This document shows, in pieces, positions 1-7,998 of a stretch of 31,497 nucleotides of DNA. Within the stretch, counting starts at the first letter, position 1. Each line of letters begins with the position of its first letter. Source of the DNA: an uncultured Bacilli bacterium (GTDB lineage Bacteria > Bacillota_I > Bacilli_A > RF39 > UBA660). Position numbers and translations under genes: made by a program. The notes under the pieces are model-generated. The model did not search any database. It was given only the letters and a program-made list of their open reading frames with translations, and had not been told where the DNA came from. The stretch is from assembly GCA_948629335.1 (NCBI GenBank), contig CAPHZB010000012.1:1-31497 (forward strand), in the 5' to 3' direction.

Positions 1-54
1 CCGCACGTCCAGTTCTGGGAGGGACATATATAGTGATATATATATCTACTCAAT
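1..54 (+). mobile_element. 3' end of a group II intron (domain V 3' strand and domain VI)
   Basis: Bases 1-16 (ending CCAGTTCT) resemble the 3' strand of domain V, where GTT pairs with the AGC catalytic triad. The following GGGAGGG, an AT-rich helix around GTGA, and CTACTCAAT at 46-54 resemble domain VI. Its helix leaves A48 unpaired, 7 nt from the presumed 3' splice end at base 54, as expected for the branch-point adenosine. The 5' strand of domain V and any intron reverse transcriptase would lie before the window. The match is by remembered consensus, so the exact end is approximate. Confidence 0.6.
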
Positions 55-95
55 CGATTAACTATAAATACTCACTGTATTCTTCTGGCCACCTG

Positions 96-124
96 TTGAA
101 ATTTAAAAGAAATTATGTTATAGT
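96..124 (+). promoter_or_regulatory. sigma-A promoter of the 417-aa gene
   Basis: TTGAAA at 96-101 and TATAGT at 119-124 are separated by 17 bp. The promoter lies between the putative intron end and an AGGAGG site at 137-142, so the gene has its own start and need not depend on intron transcription. Confidence 0.7.
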
Positions 125-148
125 AAAGCGCAAAAAAGGAGGTTTTGT

Positions 149-1402
149 ATGATAACTAGCGCCTATAAACTAAAATATTTTCTTGCCCGAATTAAAAGAA
201 AATACATCATACAGGCAAAAGGGGATGCCAGTTGTTTTCCAAGTCCAGAACTTTCCTCTTATTCTAGCTACTTTACTTATGATGAAAAAAATGATGTCTT
301 CTTGTTAGAAAAAGAGAAACTTTCTGTTTTAAAGAAATTTGCTCTTGAGAACATTTCTCTTTTACAAATGTATTCTGATACTACTTACTTTATCTCAATT
401 TGTAGTATTCTTGGAATAGAAGTATCTAAAAAAGAAAAACGAAAAGCGTATAGAAAAATAAAGAAACAATATCGTAGTCGAAAATTTAAAAAATGTCTTT
501 CTAATCATTATTCCAAAATTGATTTTAGAAAACTGGAAATAAACGCACCCTATACTATACTTAAAAATTATATGCATAGCATTTTAAATTATAAGGTATA
601 TCTTTTAAAACTGAAAGATAAAACAACCAAAAGTATCGTTGTTGCTCCTCATGGCTTTAATATTTTATATACAGATAGTACACCTTATACATATGGAGTA
701 GGGCTGATTGAAAGTATCATTCGTGGTGAAAACGGAATTAAAGGAAATCAATTTAAATACATGAATGTTTTAGAAGAACATGCAAATCCAAAATATGTAG
801 CACTTAAAAACATAGTAGAAATGCAAAAATTTATTAATCCAGATTTATTTTTTATGAAAGGATATCTGGGACTTGCCTTTAATGAAAAAGGAACCATATA
901 TGGAGCTATGTACGCTATTACAGAACCTTTTATACGGCTCCTCTTTTCGACTATTGGAATGAAAGAATTAATGGATTATGTCTTTTTAGATAATAAAAAA
1001 CAAATAAAGCAGAAGTTTAATGTCGTCTATCCAAACTGTTATGATACAATTTATAATGAAAAAAATGTTTTCAAGAGAATGGAAATTTTAGATACCCTTG
1101 CGATTGAAGAAAATCTAAATCTTTTTGATATTTATAAAATTTTATTCAACCAGAAAAAATTAGTAAATACTTGTATCAACTATCGCGTGATTGCTTTTAT
1201 TTATCTTAGTCGAAAAGTAAATCAAAATAAAAAATTAATCTTTGATCTCATCAATAATTGTTATCCATGGGCAATTACACATCATGAGGAAGTAACTTTA
1301 ACAAATTGGTCAAGACATGTGAAATTAAAATTCGGAAACAAAATGTATCAGATGATTGCCTTAGAATATAGAAAATATAAACAGCTTTTAGACGCATTAT
1401 AG
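149..1402 (+). CDS. Unknown 417-aa protein
   Basis: I do not recognise this protein. The ATG at 149 follows AGGAGG at 137-142 and a clear promoter. The sequence is soluble-looking with no convincing signal peptide or membrane helix. A very basic stretch rich in Lys and Arg lies at about residues 95-130 (for example KKEKRKAYRKIKKQYRSRK), followed by a less charged C-terminal two-thirds with many aromatic residues. A VVAPHGFNILY segment at about 167-177 and a HHEE pair near the C-terminus could be functional, but I cannot assign a family. It is the first gene after the intron remnant and appears monocistronic, because a new promoter starts right after its stop. The basic block suggests nucleic-acid or membrane-surface contact, which is a guess only. 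Confidence 0.75.
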   Translation: MITSAYKLKYFLARIKRKYIIQAKGDASCFPSPELSSYSSYFTYDEKNDVFLLEKEKLSVLKKFALENISLLQMYSDTTYFISICSILGIEVSKKEKRKAYRKIKKQYRSRKFKKCLSNHYSKIDFRKLEINAPYTILKNYMHSILNYKVYLLKLKDKTTKSIVVAPHGFNILYTDSTPYTYGVGLIESIIRGENGIKGNQFKYMNVLEEHANPKYVALKNIVEMQKFINPDLFFMKGYLGLAFNEKGTIYGAMYAITEPFIRLLFSTIGMKELMDYVFLDNKKQIKQKFNVVYPNCYDTIYNEKNVFKRMEILDTLAIEENLNLFDIYKILFNQKKLVNTCINYRVIAFIYLSRKVNQNKKLIFDLINNCYPWAITHHEEVTLTNWSRHVKLKFGNKMYQMIALEYRKYKQLLDAL

Positions 1403-1403
1403 T

Positions 1404-1432
1404 TTTACAAATAAAAAGTGGTATGGTATAAT
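1404..1432 (+). promoter_or_regulatory. Promoter of the DUF308 gene
   Basis: TTTACA at 1404-1409, a 17-bp spacer and TATAAT at 1427-1432, with TGG directly before the -10 (extended -10). It begins one base after the stop codon of the preceding gene. Confidence 0.8.
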
Positions 1433-1454
1433 AGAAAAAGAGAAGAGGGTATGT

Positions 1455-2054
1455 ATGAAAAAACAGTTTGATAAAATATTGAAAACATCTTTAGTATCAT
1501 GGCTAGTTTTTATTATCTTAGGAATCTTTTTAATCTTAAAAGCAGAGTTAACACTAAAAATTATTTCTTATGTTGTAGGAGGAACGCTTCTTCTTGCTAT
1601 TATTCCACTAGCAAAACAACTCTTTGCAAAAGAAACAAACTATATGAATTTAGGTTTTATCAGTCAAGTTTTCATGGTTGTCGCAGGACTAATTATTATA
1701 TTGAATACGGAACTTATGGCAAGTATTATTCCTATATTAATTGGGATTTTGATGCTTGTTAATGGAATATCTAAATTACAATTTGCTTATCTTTTAAAAA
1801 CAAACAACGTTAAGAATTGGGTATTTACGCTTGTTTTATCGATTTTCATTTTAGCGGGAGGTATACTTTTTTTAACTAACCCATTTCGAGGAGCTGTTGC
1901 TATCACAAAACTAATTGGTGTCTTTATGGTTATTTATTCTGTTGTAGATATGATTGATTTCTTAATTATCCATAAGGAAATGCAACATTTTGCAATTGAT
2001 AGTAGTGAAATAGTAACTAGCACAAATATTAAGATTATTGAAGAGGAGAAATAA
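1455..2054 (+). CDS. DUF308 / HdeD-like small integral membrane protein
   Basis: This 199-aa protein has about six hydrophobic helices in three hairpins of similar design (roughly residues 14-30, 36-55, 66-84, 88-104, 122-140 and 148-170), with a short charged C-terminal tail. Repeated GxxL/LxxGI patterns such as ILIGILMLVNGISK and LIGVFMVIYSVVDMID match the DUF308 family, to which E. coli HdeD (acid-resistance membrane protein) belongs. The role in Firmicutes is unknown, with envelope or acid stress the usual suggestion. The ATG at 1455 follows an AGAGGG site. The earlier ATG at 1451 is in another frame. It has its own promoter and terminator and so looks monocistronic. Confidence 0.8.
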   Translation: MKKQFDKILKTSLVSWLVFIILGIFLILKAELTLKIISYVVGGTLLLAIIPLAKQLFAKETNYMNLGFISQVFMVVAGLIIILNTELMASIIPILIGILMLVNGISKLQFAYLLKTNNVKNWVFTLVLSIFILAGGILFLTNPFRGAVAITKLIGVFMVIYSVVDMIDFLIIHKEMQHFAIDSSEIVTSTNIKIIEEEK

Positions 2055-2066
2055 TCCTCTTTTTTC
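2040..2066 (+). terminator. Rho-independent terminator after the DUF308 gene
   Basis: AAGAGGA (2041-2047) pairs with TCCTCTT (2055-2061) around a 7-nt loop and runs into Ts. The stop codon TAA lies inside the loop, so the terminator is fused to the end of the gene. Confidence 0.75.
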
Positions 2067-2067
2067 C

Positions 2068-2096
2068 TTGAAGAGAAAACGAAATTATGGTATGAT
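2068..2096 (+). promoter_or_regulatory. Promoter of miaB
   Basis: TTGAAG at 2068-2073 and TATGAT at 2091-2096 with a 17-bp spacer and TGG before the -10. It immediately follows the T-run of the preceding terminator. Confidence 0.75.
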
Positions 2097-2120
2097 TTTT
2101 CTTAAGAGAGAAGTGAGAAC

Positions 2121-3539
2121 ATGATAGTACCTAATTTAAAAGAAGCAATGAAACGCTCAAGAGAAAATGCAAAAGTACAAACAATTAATTATATTTTAGA
2201 AGAAAATTTAAAAGGAATTGCTTTAGGAAAGCATTACTTTATAAAAACATATGGTTGTCAAATGAATGAACACGATAGTGAGAACATTAAAGCCATTTTA
2301 GAAGAACTTGGATTTACAGAAATTGACTGTATGGAAGAAGCAGATTTTATTCTTTTAAATACATGTGCGATTCGTGAAAATGCGCATAACAAAGTTTTCG
2401 GTTTTTTAGGACGAATTAAAAACATCAAAGAAAAACGACCTGATGTAATTGCTGGAATTAGTGGTTGTATGGCGCAGGAAGAAGTTGTTGTAAATGAAAT
2501 CCTCGAAAAATACAATTATATCGATTTAGTGTTTGGAACCCATAATATTCATCGTTTACCACAACTGATACAATCTATTTTAAACAAAAGAGAAAGTCAA
2601 ATTGAGGTATTTTCTAAGGAAGGGGATATTATTGAGAATATGCCTTTCAAGCGTGATTCAAAATATAAAGCGTGGGTCAATATTATGTATGGATGCGATA
2701 AATTCTGTACTTATTGTATTGTTCCTTATACAAGAGGAAAACAAAGAAGCAGAAGAAAAGAAGCTATTTTATCTGAAGTAAAATCTTTAAAAGAACAAGG
2801 ATATAAAGAAGTAACTTTGCTTGGACAAAATGTCAATGCTTATGGGAAAGATTTAGAAGAAAATTATCGTATGGAGGATCTTCTTTTCGATGTGAGCAAA
2901 ACAGGAATCGAGCGAATTCGTTTTGTAACAAGTCATCCATGGGATTTTACAGATAAAATGATAGATGTAATTTCAAAGTGTGACAATATCATGCCTTATA
3001 TTCATCTTCCTTTGCAGTCTGGTTCAAATGCGATTTTAAAACGAATGGGAAGAAGATATACAAAAGAAGATTATTTAAATTTATTCCATAAATTAAAAGA
3101 GAAAATTCCAAATGTAGCTATTACAACAGATATTATTGTTGGATTTCCAAATGAAACGGAAGAAGATTTTGAGGAAACGTTACAAGTCGTAGAAATGTGC
3201 AAATACGACTCAGCATTTACTTTTATCTTTTCTCCACGAGTAGGGACTCCTGCTGCTAACATGGAAGATACCATTTTAAAAGAAGTCAAAGAAGAACGTT
3301 TGCAAAGGCTAAATGAACGTATCAATTATTATTCAAAATGCGCAAATGAGGCTTATAAAGGAAAAATTGTTAAAGTACTTATTGAAGGAATCAGTGAAAA
3401 AGATGAAACCAAAGTAATGGGATATACAGAAACAATGAAATTAGTCAACGTAAAGGCAGATAAAGAAAAGATTGGTTCAATTATTAACGTGAAAATTACA
3501 GATGTAAAGACATGGAGTATGGATGGGGAAGAAGTATGA
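2121..3539 (+). CDS. miaB: tRNA-2-methylthio-N6-dimethylallyladenosine synthase MiaB
   Basis: This radical SAM methylthiotransferase adds a methylthio group at C2 of i6A37 in tRNAs reading UNN codons, in the cytoplasm. The N-terminal UPF0004 domain has the three Cys ligands of the auxiliary cluster: C46 (TYGCQMNEHDSE), C82 (NTCAIREN) and C116 (SGCMAQE). The SAM cluster motif CxxxCxxC is C192/C196/C199 (GCDKFCTYCIVPYTRG). A C-terminal TRAM-like segment covers about 400-470. The CQMNEHDSE and NTCAIRENA strings are typical of MiaB rather than of MtaB or RimO. The 472-aa length, with an extra N-terminal stretch of about 40 residues, is typical of Firmicutes MiaB. The next small gene overlaps its TGA stop by four bases. 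Confidence 0.95.
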   Translation: MIVPNLKEAMKRSRENAKVQTINYILEENLKGIALGKHYFIKTYGCQMNEHDSENIKAILEELGFTEIDCMEEADFILLNTCAIRENAHNKVFGFLGRIKNIKEKRPDVIAGISGCMAQEEVVVNEILEKYNYIDLVFGTHNIHRLPQLIQSILNKRESQIEVFSKEGDIIENMPFKRDSKYKAWVNIMYGCDKFCTYCIVPYTRGKQRSRRKEAILSEVKSLKEQGYKEVTLLGQNVNAYGKDLEENYRMEDLLFDVSKTGIERIRFVTSHPWDFTDKMIDVISKCDNIMPYIHLPLQSGSNAILKRMGRRYTKEDYLNLFHKLKEKIPNVAITTDIIVGFPNETEEDFEETLQVVEMCKYDSAFTFIFSPRVGTPAANMEDTILKEVKEERLQRLNERINYYSKCANEAYKGKIVKVLIEGISEKDETKVMGYTETMKLVNVKADKEKIGSIINVKITDVKTWSMDGEEV

Positions 3540-3853
3540 ATGATTTAGAAACAGAGGAAATTATTCCTTTTTTGCGTAAAGTATTCATCTCTTCTTCCAG
3601 TGTGAAAGAGGATGATTTGGTGTTTTTTATGCAAAATAGTACAAAAATTGATGCCGAGGAGATTTATGCACTTCTACTTGAAGTTGAAGAAAAAATAGAG
3701 GAAAAAGAAGTGATTCGTATCCTACGCCATCTTCCTATACAACATAAATTATACCTAGAAGTTTTTTTGCCCTTAGGGGCGCTACTTCACCCAAAAAAGG
3801 CAAAATTGTATGACTTATTTTTACAAAGTGAAATAAAAAAAAGGGTACGCTAA
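3536..3853 (+). CDS. Unknown 105-aa protein coupled to miaB
   Basis: The start chosen is ATG 3536, which forms an ATGA overlap with the miaB stop and has GGGGAAG just upstream. An in-frame ATG at 3512 lies inside miaB and has no better ribosome site. The protein is acidic in its first half (many Glu, LLLEVEEKIEEKE at about 57-69) and basic at its C-terminus, with no signal peptide or membrane helix. Bacillus has ymcA (ricA) next to miaB, but I see no YlbF/YmcA signature here, so I do not transfer that name. Translational coupling suggests a role linked to miaB or simple co-expression. Confidence 0.75.
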   Translation: MNDLETEEIIPFLRKVFISSSSVKEDDLVFFMQNSTKIDAEEIYALLLEVEEKIEEKEVIRILRHLPIQHKLYLEVFLPLGALLHPKKAKLYDLFLQSEIKKRVR

Positions 3854-3874
3854 GCGCTCTTTTTTTATTCAATA
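3834..3874. terminator. Bidirectional terminator between convergent genes
   Basis: An A-run, an imperfect GC-containing hairpin centred on CGCTAAGCG (about 3847-3855) and a T-run lie between the plus-strand 105-aa gene and the minus-strand yigZ-like gene. The A-run and T-run let the same hairpin stop transcription in both directions. The stem contains mismatches. Confidence 0.6.
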
Positions 3875-4443
3875 ACTTCACTATAACCTTTTATTTCTGT
3901 TAATATTTTGTCTTCTACTTCTAAAAGAACTGTATAAGAAACTTTATCAAGAAATTTTTTTTCTAAAATAGTTCTATCCTTTAATAAAAAATCCATTTTA
4001 TTAACAAATTCATAGGGGAAAACACATAAAACTTTTTTATATAAAATAAGAGGAGCCTGCGTAGCCATATCTAATACATTGCATGCGCTTTTTGTATAAG
4101 CCCGAACAAGTCCTGGGGCTCCTAATAGAATGCCTCCAAAATAACGAACAACGACACAAATAATATGATTCATTTCTTTTTTTTCTAGTACTTGAAGGAT
4201 AGGAGCGCCAGCTGTTTTACTAGGTTCTTTATCATCAGAGCATCTTTTTAGATCATCTATAATATAAGCATAGACATAGTGTTTGGCCATAGGGTATCTT
4301 TTCTTACATTCTTCTACTGTTTGTTTTGCTTCTAATTCATTATCGATTCGCTTCACAAGTGCAATAAATTTTGATTTTTTAACTTCCAATATATTCACTT
4401 GCTCTTTAACAACTGTATTCACACAAATCACCTGTTTTATCAT
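3865..4443 (-). CDS. YigZ/IMPACT family protein (UPF0029)
   Basis: The 192-aa protein carries the Impact N-terminal domain signatures in order: AKHYVYAYII at about 53, SDDKEPSKTAGAPIL at about 69-83 and VVVRYFGGILLGAPGLVRAY at about 95-114. The last 55 residues would be a short DUF1949-like C-terminal domain. Family members are linked to translation and stress (yeast/human IMPACT binds GCN1), but the bacterial role is not settled. From memory, the usual SDDGEPSGTAG loop has Lys replacing both Gly positions here. The 192-aa length is slightly below the usual 200-215. It is transcribed alone, convergent with the miaB operon and divergent from the next gene. I see no clear minus-strand promoter. 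Confidence 0.88.
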   Translation of the reverse strand: MIKQVICVNTVVKEQVNILEVKKSKFIALVKRIDNELEAKQTVEECKKRYPMAKHYVYAYIIDDLKRCSDDKEPSKTAGAPILQVLEKKEMNHIICVVVRYFGGILLGAPGLVRAYTKSACNVLDMATQAPLILYKKVLCVFPYEFVNKMDFLLKDRTILEKKFLDKVSYTVLLEVEDKILTEIKGYSEVIE

Positions 4444-4452
4444 ACCAGACTC

Positions 4453-4481
4453 TTTACTTTTTGTAAAATAGTTTGTATAAT
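4453..4481 (+). promoter_or_regulatory. Promoter of the 169-aa gene
   Basis: TTTACT at 4453-4458, 17 bp, TATAAT at 4476-4481. It lies in the divergent gap behind the yigZ-like gene. Confidence 0.75.
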
Positions 4482-4506
4482 AAAGTATCTATAAGGGGGA
4501 GTAAAA

Positions 4507-5016
4507 ATGAATTATACAATTGTTTATGAAGATAAATATATCAAACCAGGATTTGTTATTTATAGGGAGGATTTTAAACAATTTTTAAAAATCATTCCCA
4601 ACCAAGAAAAGGGAGGAAATACATTCACTTTTATTGCTTCTGATGAAATTCTAGATAATCCAGAACAACGTTTTCGTATCATTTCGTATCCTTTTACTAA
4701 AGAACAACCCCTATATTCTATTTTTCATCATTTAAAAGAGAATATGTTAACACCATGTGCTTATTCTCTAACACCATTAGAGGAGGGAATTAATCAGCTT
4801 TATATTGAAGAACAACAAGAAATATTATATGTCCACTTTGTAAAAGATTTATCCCATAGTCAGAATTTATACTCTAATGCTTTAAAACTCACTTTAGGGG
4901 GTACTTCTCTACAACATTTTTTTAAAGAACTTTCTAAGGGAGGAATAGCAGAAGATAAAGGGTATGTACTTGAAAAAATGGTGAATTTAAAACCAAAAAA
5001 TAAGGATTTCAAATAG
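4507..5016 (+). CDS. Unknown 169-aa protein
   Basis: I do not recognise a family. The ATG at 4507 follows AGGGGGAG at 4494-4501. The protein looks soluble and mixed alpha/beta with no signal peptide or membrane helix. Features include YEDKYIKPGFVIYREDF near the N-terminus and a Gly/Ser stretch (LTLGGTSLQHFFKELSKGG) at about 127-145. It sits alone between its own promoter and a strong terminator just before uvrC, so the sequence gives no operon clue to function. Confidence 0.75.
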   Translation: MNYTIVYEDKYIKPGFVIYREDFKQFLKIIPNQEKGGNTFTFIASDEILDNPEQRFRIISYPFTKEQPLYSIFHHLKENMLTPCAYSLTPLEEGINQLYIEEQQEILYVHFVKDLSHSQNLYSNALKLTLGGTSLQHFFKELSKGGIAEDKGYVLEKMVNLKPKNKDFK

Positions 5017-5027
5017 TCCTTATTTTT
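4996..5027 (+). terminator. Strong terminator before uvrC
   Basis: AAAAATAAGGA (4996-5006) pairs perfectly with TCCTTATTTTT (5017-5027) around a 10-nt loop. The stem contains the end of the 169-aa gene, and its right arm overlaps the uvrC promoter spacer. Confidence 0.85.
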
Positions 5028-5035
5028 GTTATAAT
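5007..5035 (+). promoter_or_regulatory. Promoter of uvrC, embedded in the upstream terminator
   Basis: TATAAT at 5030-5035 is preceded by TGT (extended -10). A TTTCAA -35-like element lies 17 bp upstream at 5007-5012, inside the loop of the preceding terminator hairpin. Confidence 0.65.
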
Positions 5036-5059
5036 AAGATAATAAAGAAGGGTGAGAAC

Positions 5060-6841
5060 ATGATACAAGAAAAACTAAAACTACTTCCTGATAAACCCGG
5101 ATGTTATTTAATGAAAAATAAAGATGGAGTTATCATTTATGTAGGGAAAGCTAAAAATTTAAAAAATCGAGTAACCTCTTATTTTAGAGGAGAAAAATTC
5201 GGAAAAACAAAGCGTTTAGTTAGTGAAATTGTTGACTTTGAATATGTCGTTGTAGCATCGGAAACAGAATCTTTGATTTTAGAAATCAATTTAATTAAAA
5301 AATATGATCCAAAGTACAACATTTTACTTCGTGATGATAAGAGTTATCCTTACATTGAACTTACAAATGATGCAGTACCTCGGTTATCTATTGTAAGAAA
5401 TTTAAATAAGAAAAAAAATAAAACAAATTTGTATGGCCCATTTCCAAATGTAACAGCGGCAAGAAATACAGTTAATTTGCTTAACCGAATGTATCCTTTA
5501 CGTAAGTGTAAAACCATGGATAAAAAGCCTTGTCTTTATTATCATATTCATGAATGCTTAGGCTATTGTACTCATACTATTTCAAAGGAACAAATTGATA
5601 CAATGAAAGAAGAAATTAAAGAATTTTTAAAAGGAAATCATGATATATTAACACATAAAATCAAAATGGAAATGCAAAAAGAAGCTGAAAAATTGAATTT
5701 TGAAAGAGCAAAAGAATTAAAAGACCTTTTAGATTATATTGAAGTAACCTTAACAAAACAAAAGGTTGAAATTAAAGATACAATCGACCGAGATATTTTT
5801 GGATATGCTACATATAAAGGACTTCTATCTGTTCAAGTTTTTTTTATTCGAGGGGGAAAGATTATTGAAAGACATGGAAAGATATTTCCTTTAGTAGAGG
5901 ATGTAAAAGAGGATTTAGAATCTTATATCGCACACTTTTATCAAAAAAACTTTTTACTTCCTAAAGAGATTCTTGTTCCAACTTTGGTTGATGCTTCTTT
6001 ATTAGAAAGTTTCTTTTCTACTCATGTTCTAGCTCCACAAAAAGGTGTGAAAAAATCCTTAGTGGAAATGGCTTGTGAAAATGCAAAAATTGCCTTAGAT
6101 AATAATTTTGAATTGATTCAAAGAAACGAAGAGAGAACCGTTTTAGCAAATGATGCATTAAAAAACATTCTTCATCTTGAAAAATTAGATCGAATTGAAC
6201 TTTTTGATAACTCCAATCTTTTTGGAACATTTAATGTATCAGGAATGGTGGTTTTTGAAAATGGAGTACCTAATAAAAATGAATATCGCAAATTTAAGAT
6301 TACAAATGATGTCAATGATGATTATGGAACGATGAAAGAAGCAACCTATAGAAGATATTTTCGCGTTTTAAGGGATAATTTAAAAAGACCTGACTTAATT
6401 ATTGTCGATGGTGGAATTGGACAAATGCACGTGGTAAGAAGTGTTGTTGAAAGTTTGAATCTTCCTATCATGGTAGTAGGACTCAAAAAAGATGACCATC
6501 ATTCTACAGATGCACTTCTTGCTTTTGATCCTATCGTAGAAATTCCTATTGATAAAAAAAGTAATCTGTTTTATTACTTAGAACGAATGCAAGATGAAGT
6601 ACATAATTTTACAATTAGTTATCATAAACAAATTCGAAGTAAAGGTTCTTTAGAAAGTGTTTTAGATGGGATTGAAGGAATTGGAGAAAAAAGAAAAGAA
6701 ACCCTTTTAAAAAAATATAAGACAATTAATAAATTAAAAGAACTTTCCTTAGAGGAATTAGAAGAAATCATACCACCTCGTATTGCTTTAAATCTATATA
6801 ATTATTTGCAAAGTGAGACAAATAATAAAAAAGAAGACTAG
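5060..6841 (+). CDS. uvrC: Excinuclease ABC subunit C (UvrC)
   Basis: UvrC is the dual-incision nuclease of nucleotide excision repair and acts with UvrB bound at a lesion. The 593 aa show, in order: a GIY-YIG nuclease domain making the 3' cut (PGCYLMKNKDGVIIYVGKAKNL, about 13-34); a Cys cluster region around CLYYHIHECLGYC; a UVR motif that contacts UvrB (KEAEKLNFERAKELKDLLDYIE, about 208-230); the RNase H-like domain making the 5' cut (LFDNSNLFGT and PDLIIVDGG); and a C-terminal helix-hairpin-helix pair (DGIEGIGEKRKETLLKKY onwards). The length is typical. It has its own promoter and terminator, and no other uvr gene is adjacent. Confidence 0.96.
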   Translation: MIQEKLKLLPDKPGCYLMKNKDGVIIYVGKAKNLKNRVTSYFRGEKFGKTKRLVSEIVDFEYVVVASETESLILEINLIKKYDPKYNILLRDDKSYPYIELTNDAVPRLSIVRNLNKKKNKTNLYGPFPNVTAARNTVNLLNRMYPLRKCKTMDKKPCLYYHIHECLGYCTHTISKEQIDTMKEEIKEFLKGNHDILTHKIKMEMQKEAEKLNFERAKELKDLLDYIEVTLTKQKVEIKDTIDRDIFGYATYKGLLSVQVFFIRGGKIIERHGKIFPLVEDVKEDLESYIAHFYQKNFLLPKEILVPTLVDASLLESFFSTHVLAPQKGVKKSLVEMACENAKIALDNNFELIQRNEERTVLANDALKNILHLEKLDRIELFDNSNLFGTFNVSGMVVFENGVPNKNEYRKFKITNDVNDDYGTMKEATYRRYFRVLRDNLKRPDLIIVDGGIGQMHVVRSVVESLNLPIMVVGLKKDDHHSTDALLAFDPIVEIPIDKKSNLFYYLERMQDEVHNFTISYHKQIRSKGSLESVLDGIEGIGEKRKETLLKKYKTINKLKELSLEELEEIIPPRIALNLYNYLQSETNNKKED

Positions 6842-6897
6842 AAATAGAATATATTGTTGTTCCTGTTAATTAGGATGGGTGTATTCTATTCTTTTTC
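6842..6897 (+). terminator. Terminator after uvrC
   Basis: AAATAGAATAT near 6842 pairs with GTATTCTATT (about 6881-6890), followed by CTTTTT. The large loop holds a smaller TCCT/AGGA hairpin. Confidence 0.6.
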
Positions 6898-6953
6898 GTT
6901 GTAAAAAATTTTACTTTTTGTTAAATCATTTATTACTGATAATAAACTTATAA

Positions 6954-6982
6954 GATACAAATAAAAGAAATTGTGCTATAAT
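6954..6982 (+). promoter_or_regulatory. Promoter of the micro-ORF / xerD / phosphohexomutase operon
   Basis: A perfect TATAAT at 6977-6982 with TGC directly before it (extended -10). The -35 is weak (GATACA, 6954-6959, spacing 17), as extended -10 promoters tolerate. Confidence 0.7.
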
Positions 6983-7007
6983 GGTTAAGAATAGGAGTGT
7001 AGATAGA

Positions 7008-7097
7008 ATGTATAAAAGAGGATTTATGTTTATTGAATTATCAGCTGTGGCTATAATACTTGCAATCATCAAAATACAAAAAAAATTAGTGTCTTAA
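7008..7097 (+). CDS. 29-aa micro-protein with a prepilin-like N-terminus
   Basis: ATG at 7008 follows AGGAG at 6993-6997 and a promoter with a start about 20 nt upstream, so it should be the first reading frame of the transcript. It reads MYKRGFMFIELSAVAIILAI followed by IKIQKKLVS and a TAA stop. The start matches a class III (type IV prepilin) signal: basic residues, Gly-Phe cleavage site, Glu at mature position 5, then a hydrophobic helix. The globular pilin part is absent. It ends 11 nt before xerD. It could be a decayed pilin gene, a tiny membrane peptide, or a leader that couples translation to xerD. Nothing here decides between these. Confidence 0.5.
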   Translation: MYKRGFMFIELSAVAIILAIIKIQKKLVS

Positions 7098-7108
7098 AAA
7101 AGGAAAAT

Positions 7109-7987
7109 ATGAAAAATATAGATTTATTAAAGGATTACCTAGATTATTTAAAAATTGATAAAAAATACAGTAAAAATACGCTTCTTTCTTATGAAGCAAA
7201 CCTAAAACATTTTTATGCATTTACAAAAGGAGATATTTTTACTTCAAAACAAACACTCACCTCTTTTATTGCAAGTTTAAAAGAAGAAGGAAAAAGTGCA
7301 CGAACGATTGCTCACTATATTACCGTTTTAAAGGAATTTTATAAATTTTTAGAACGAGAAGAAATCAGCACAGAAAATCCAACTCTTTATTTAGAACAGC
7401 CAAAACTAAGAAAAAGCCTTCCACATGTACTTTCAGAAGAAGAAGTCACACGTCTTTTAGATATCCCCCTTAAAAATGAATTTGATTATCGTAATAAAGC
7501 TATGATAGAAGTACTTTATTCATCAGGACTTCGAATTAGTGAACTTTTACAAATAAAAATGTATGATATCAACTTAGAAGAAGCCACTTTAAAAGTAATG
7601 GGAAAAGGTTCTAAAGAAAGAATTGTTCCACTGGGAGATTATGCAATTATGGCTGTAAAAATCTACGTAACAAATTATCGTTCACTACTTTTAAAAAAAC
7701 AAAAAAATGATTATTTATTTTTAAATTGTAGAGGGGGACCAATGACAAGACAAGCGTTTTTTAAAATTTTAAAAAATCTTGCTATCGAAAGAAAGATTGA
7801 AACTGACTTTTCACCCCATACATTAAGGCACTCTTTTGCGACTCATCTACTTAAATATGGGGCCGATTTAAGAAGCATTCAAGAGTTGCTTGGACATGCT
7901 AGTTTATCGACAACCCAGATTTATACACATGTTGTAAATGAAGAAATGAAGGATGATTATAAATTATCTCATCCACATGGAACCTAG
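7109..7987 (+). CDS. xerD: Tyrosine recombinase XerD/XerC type
   Basis: A site-specific recombinase, expected to resolve chromosome dimers at dif together with a partner Xer protein. The 292 aa have the SAM-like core-binding N-terminal domain (about 5-85) and the catalytic domain with all six catalytic positions: R142 (SGLRISELL), K166 (GKGSKER), H237 and R240 (HTLRHSF), H263 (LGHASLSTT) and Y272 (IYTHV). Length and motif spacing match chromosomal XerC/D rather than phage integrases. XerC versus XerD cannot be settled from the sequence alone. The start at 7109 follows AAAAAGGAAA, a modest site 11 nt after the micro-ORF stop, so translation may be partly coupled. The phosphohexomutase gene follows 11 nt downstream in the same operon. 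Confidence 0.9.
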   Translation: MKNIDLLKDYLDYLKIDKKYSKNTLLSYEANLKHFYAFTKGDIFTSKQTLTSFIASLKEEGKSARTIAHYITVLKEFYKFLEREEISTENPTLYLEQPKLRKSLPHVLSEEEVTRLLDIPLKNEFDYRNKAMIEVLYSSGLRISELLQIKMYDINLEEATLKVMGKGSKERIVPLGDYAIMAVKIYVTNYRSLLLKKQKNDYLFLNCRGGPMTRQAFFKILKNLAIERKIETDFSPHTLRHSFATHLLKYGADLRSIQELLGHASLSTTQIYTHVVNEEMKDDYKLSHPHGT

Positions 7988-7998
7988 GAGGAATTAAT

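Noticed and set aside
3512..3535. Upstream in-frame ATG for the 105-aa gene
   Set aside because: Lies inside miaB. The ATGA overlap start at 3536 has the better ribosome site.
3536..3853. Assignment as YmcA/RicA because it follows miaB
   Set aside because: Context fits Bacillus, but no YlbF/YmcA sequence signature is visible.
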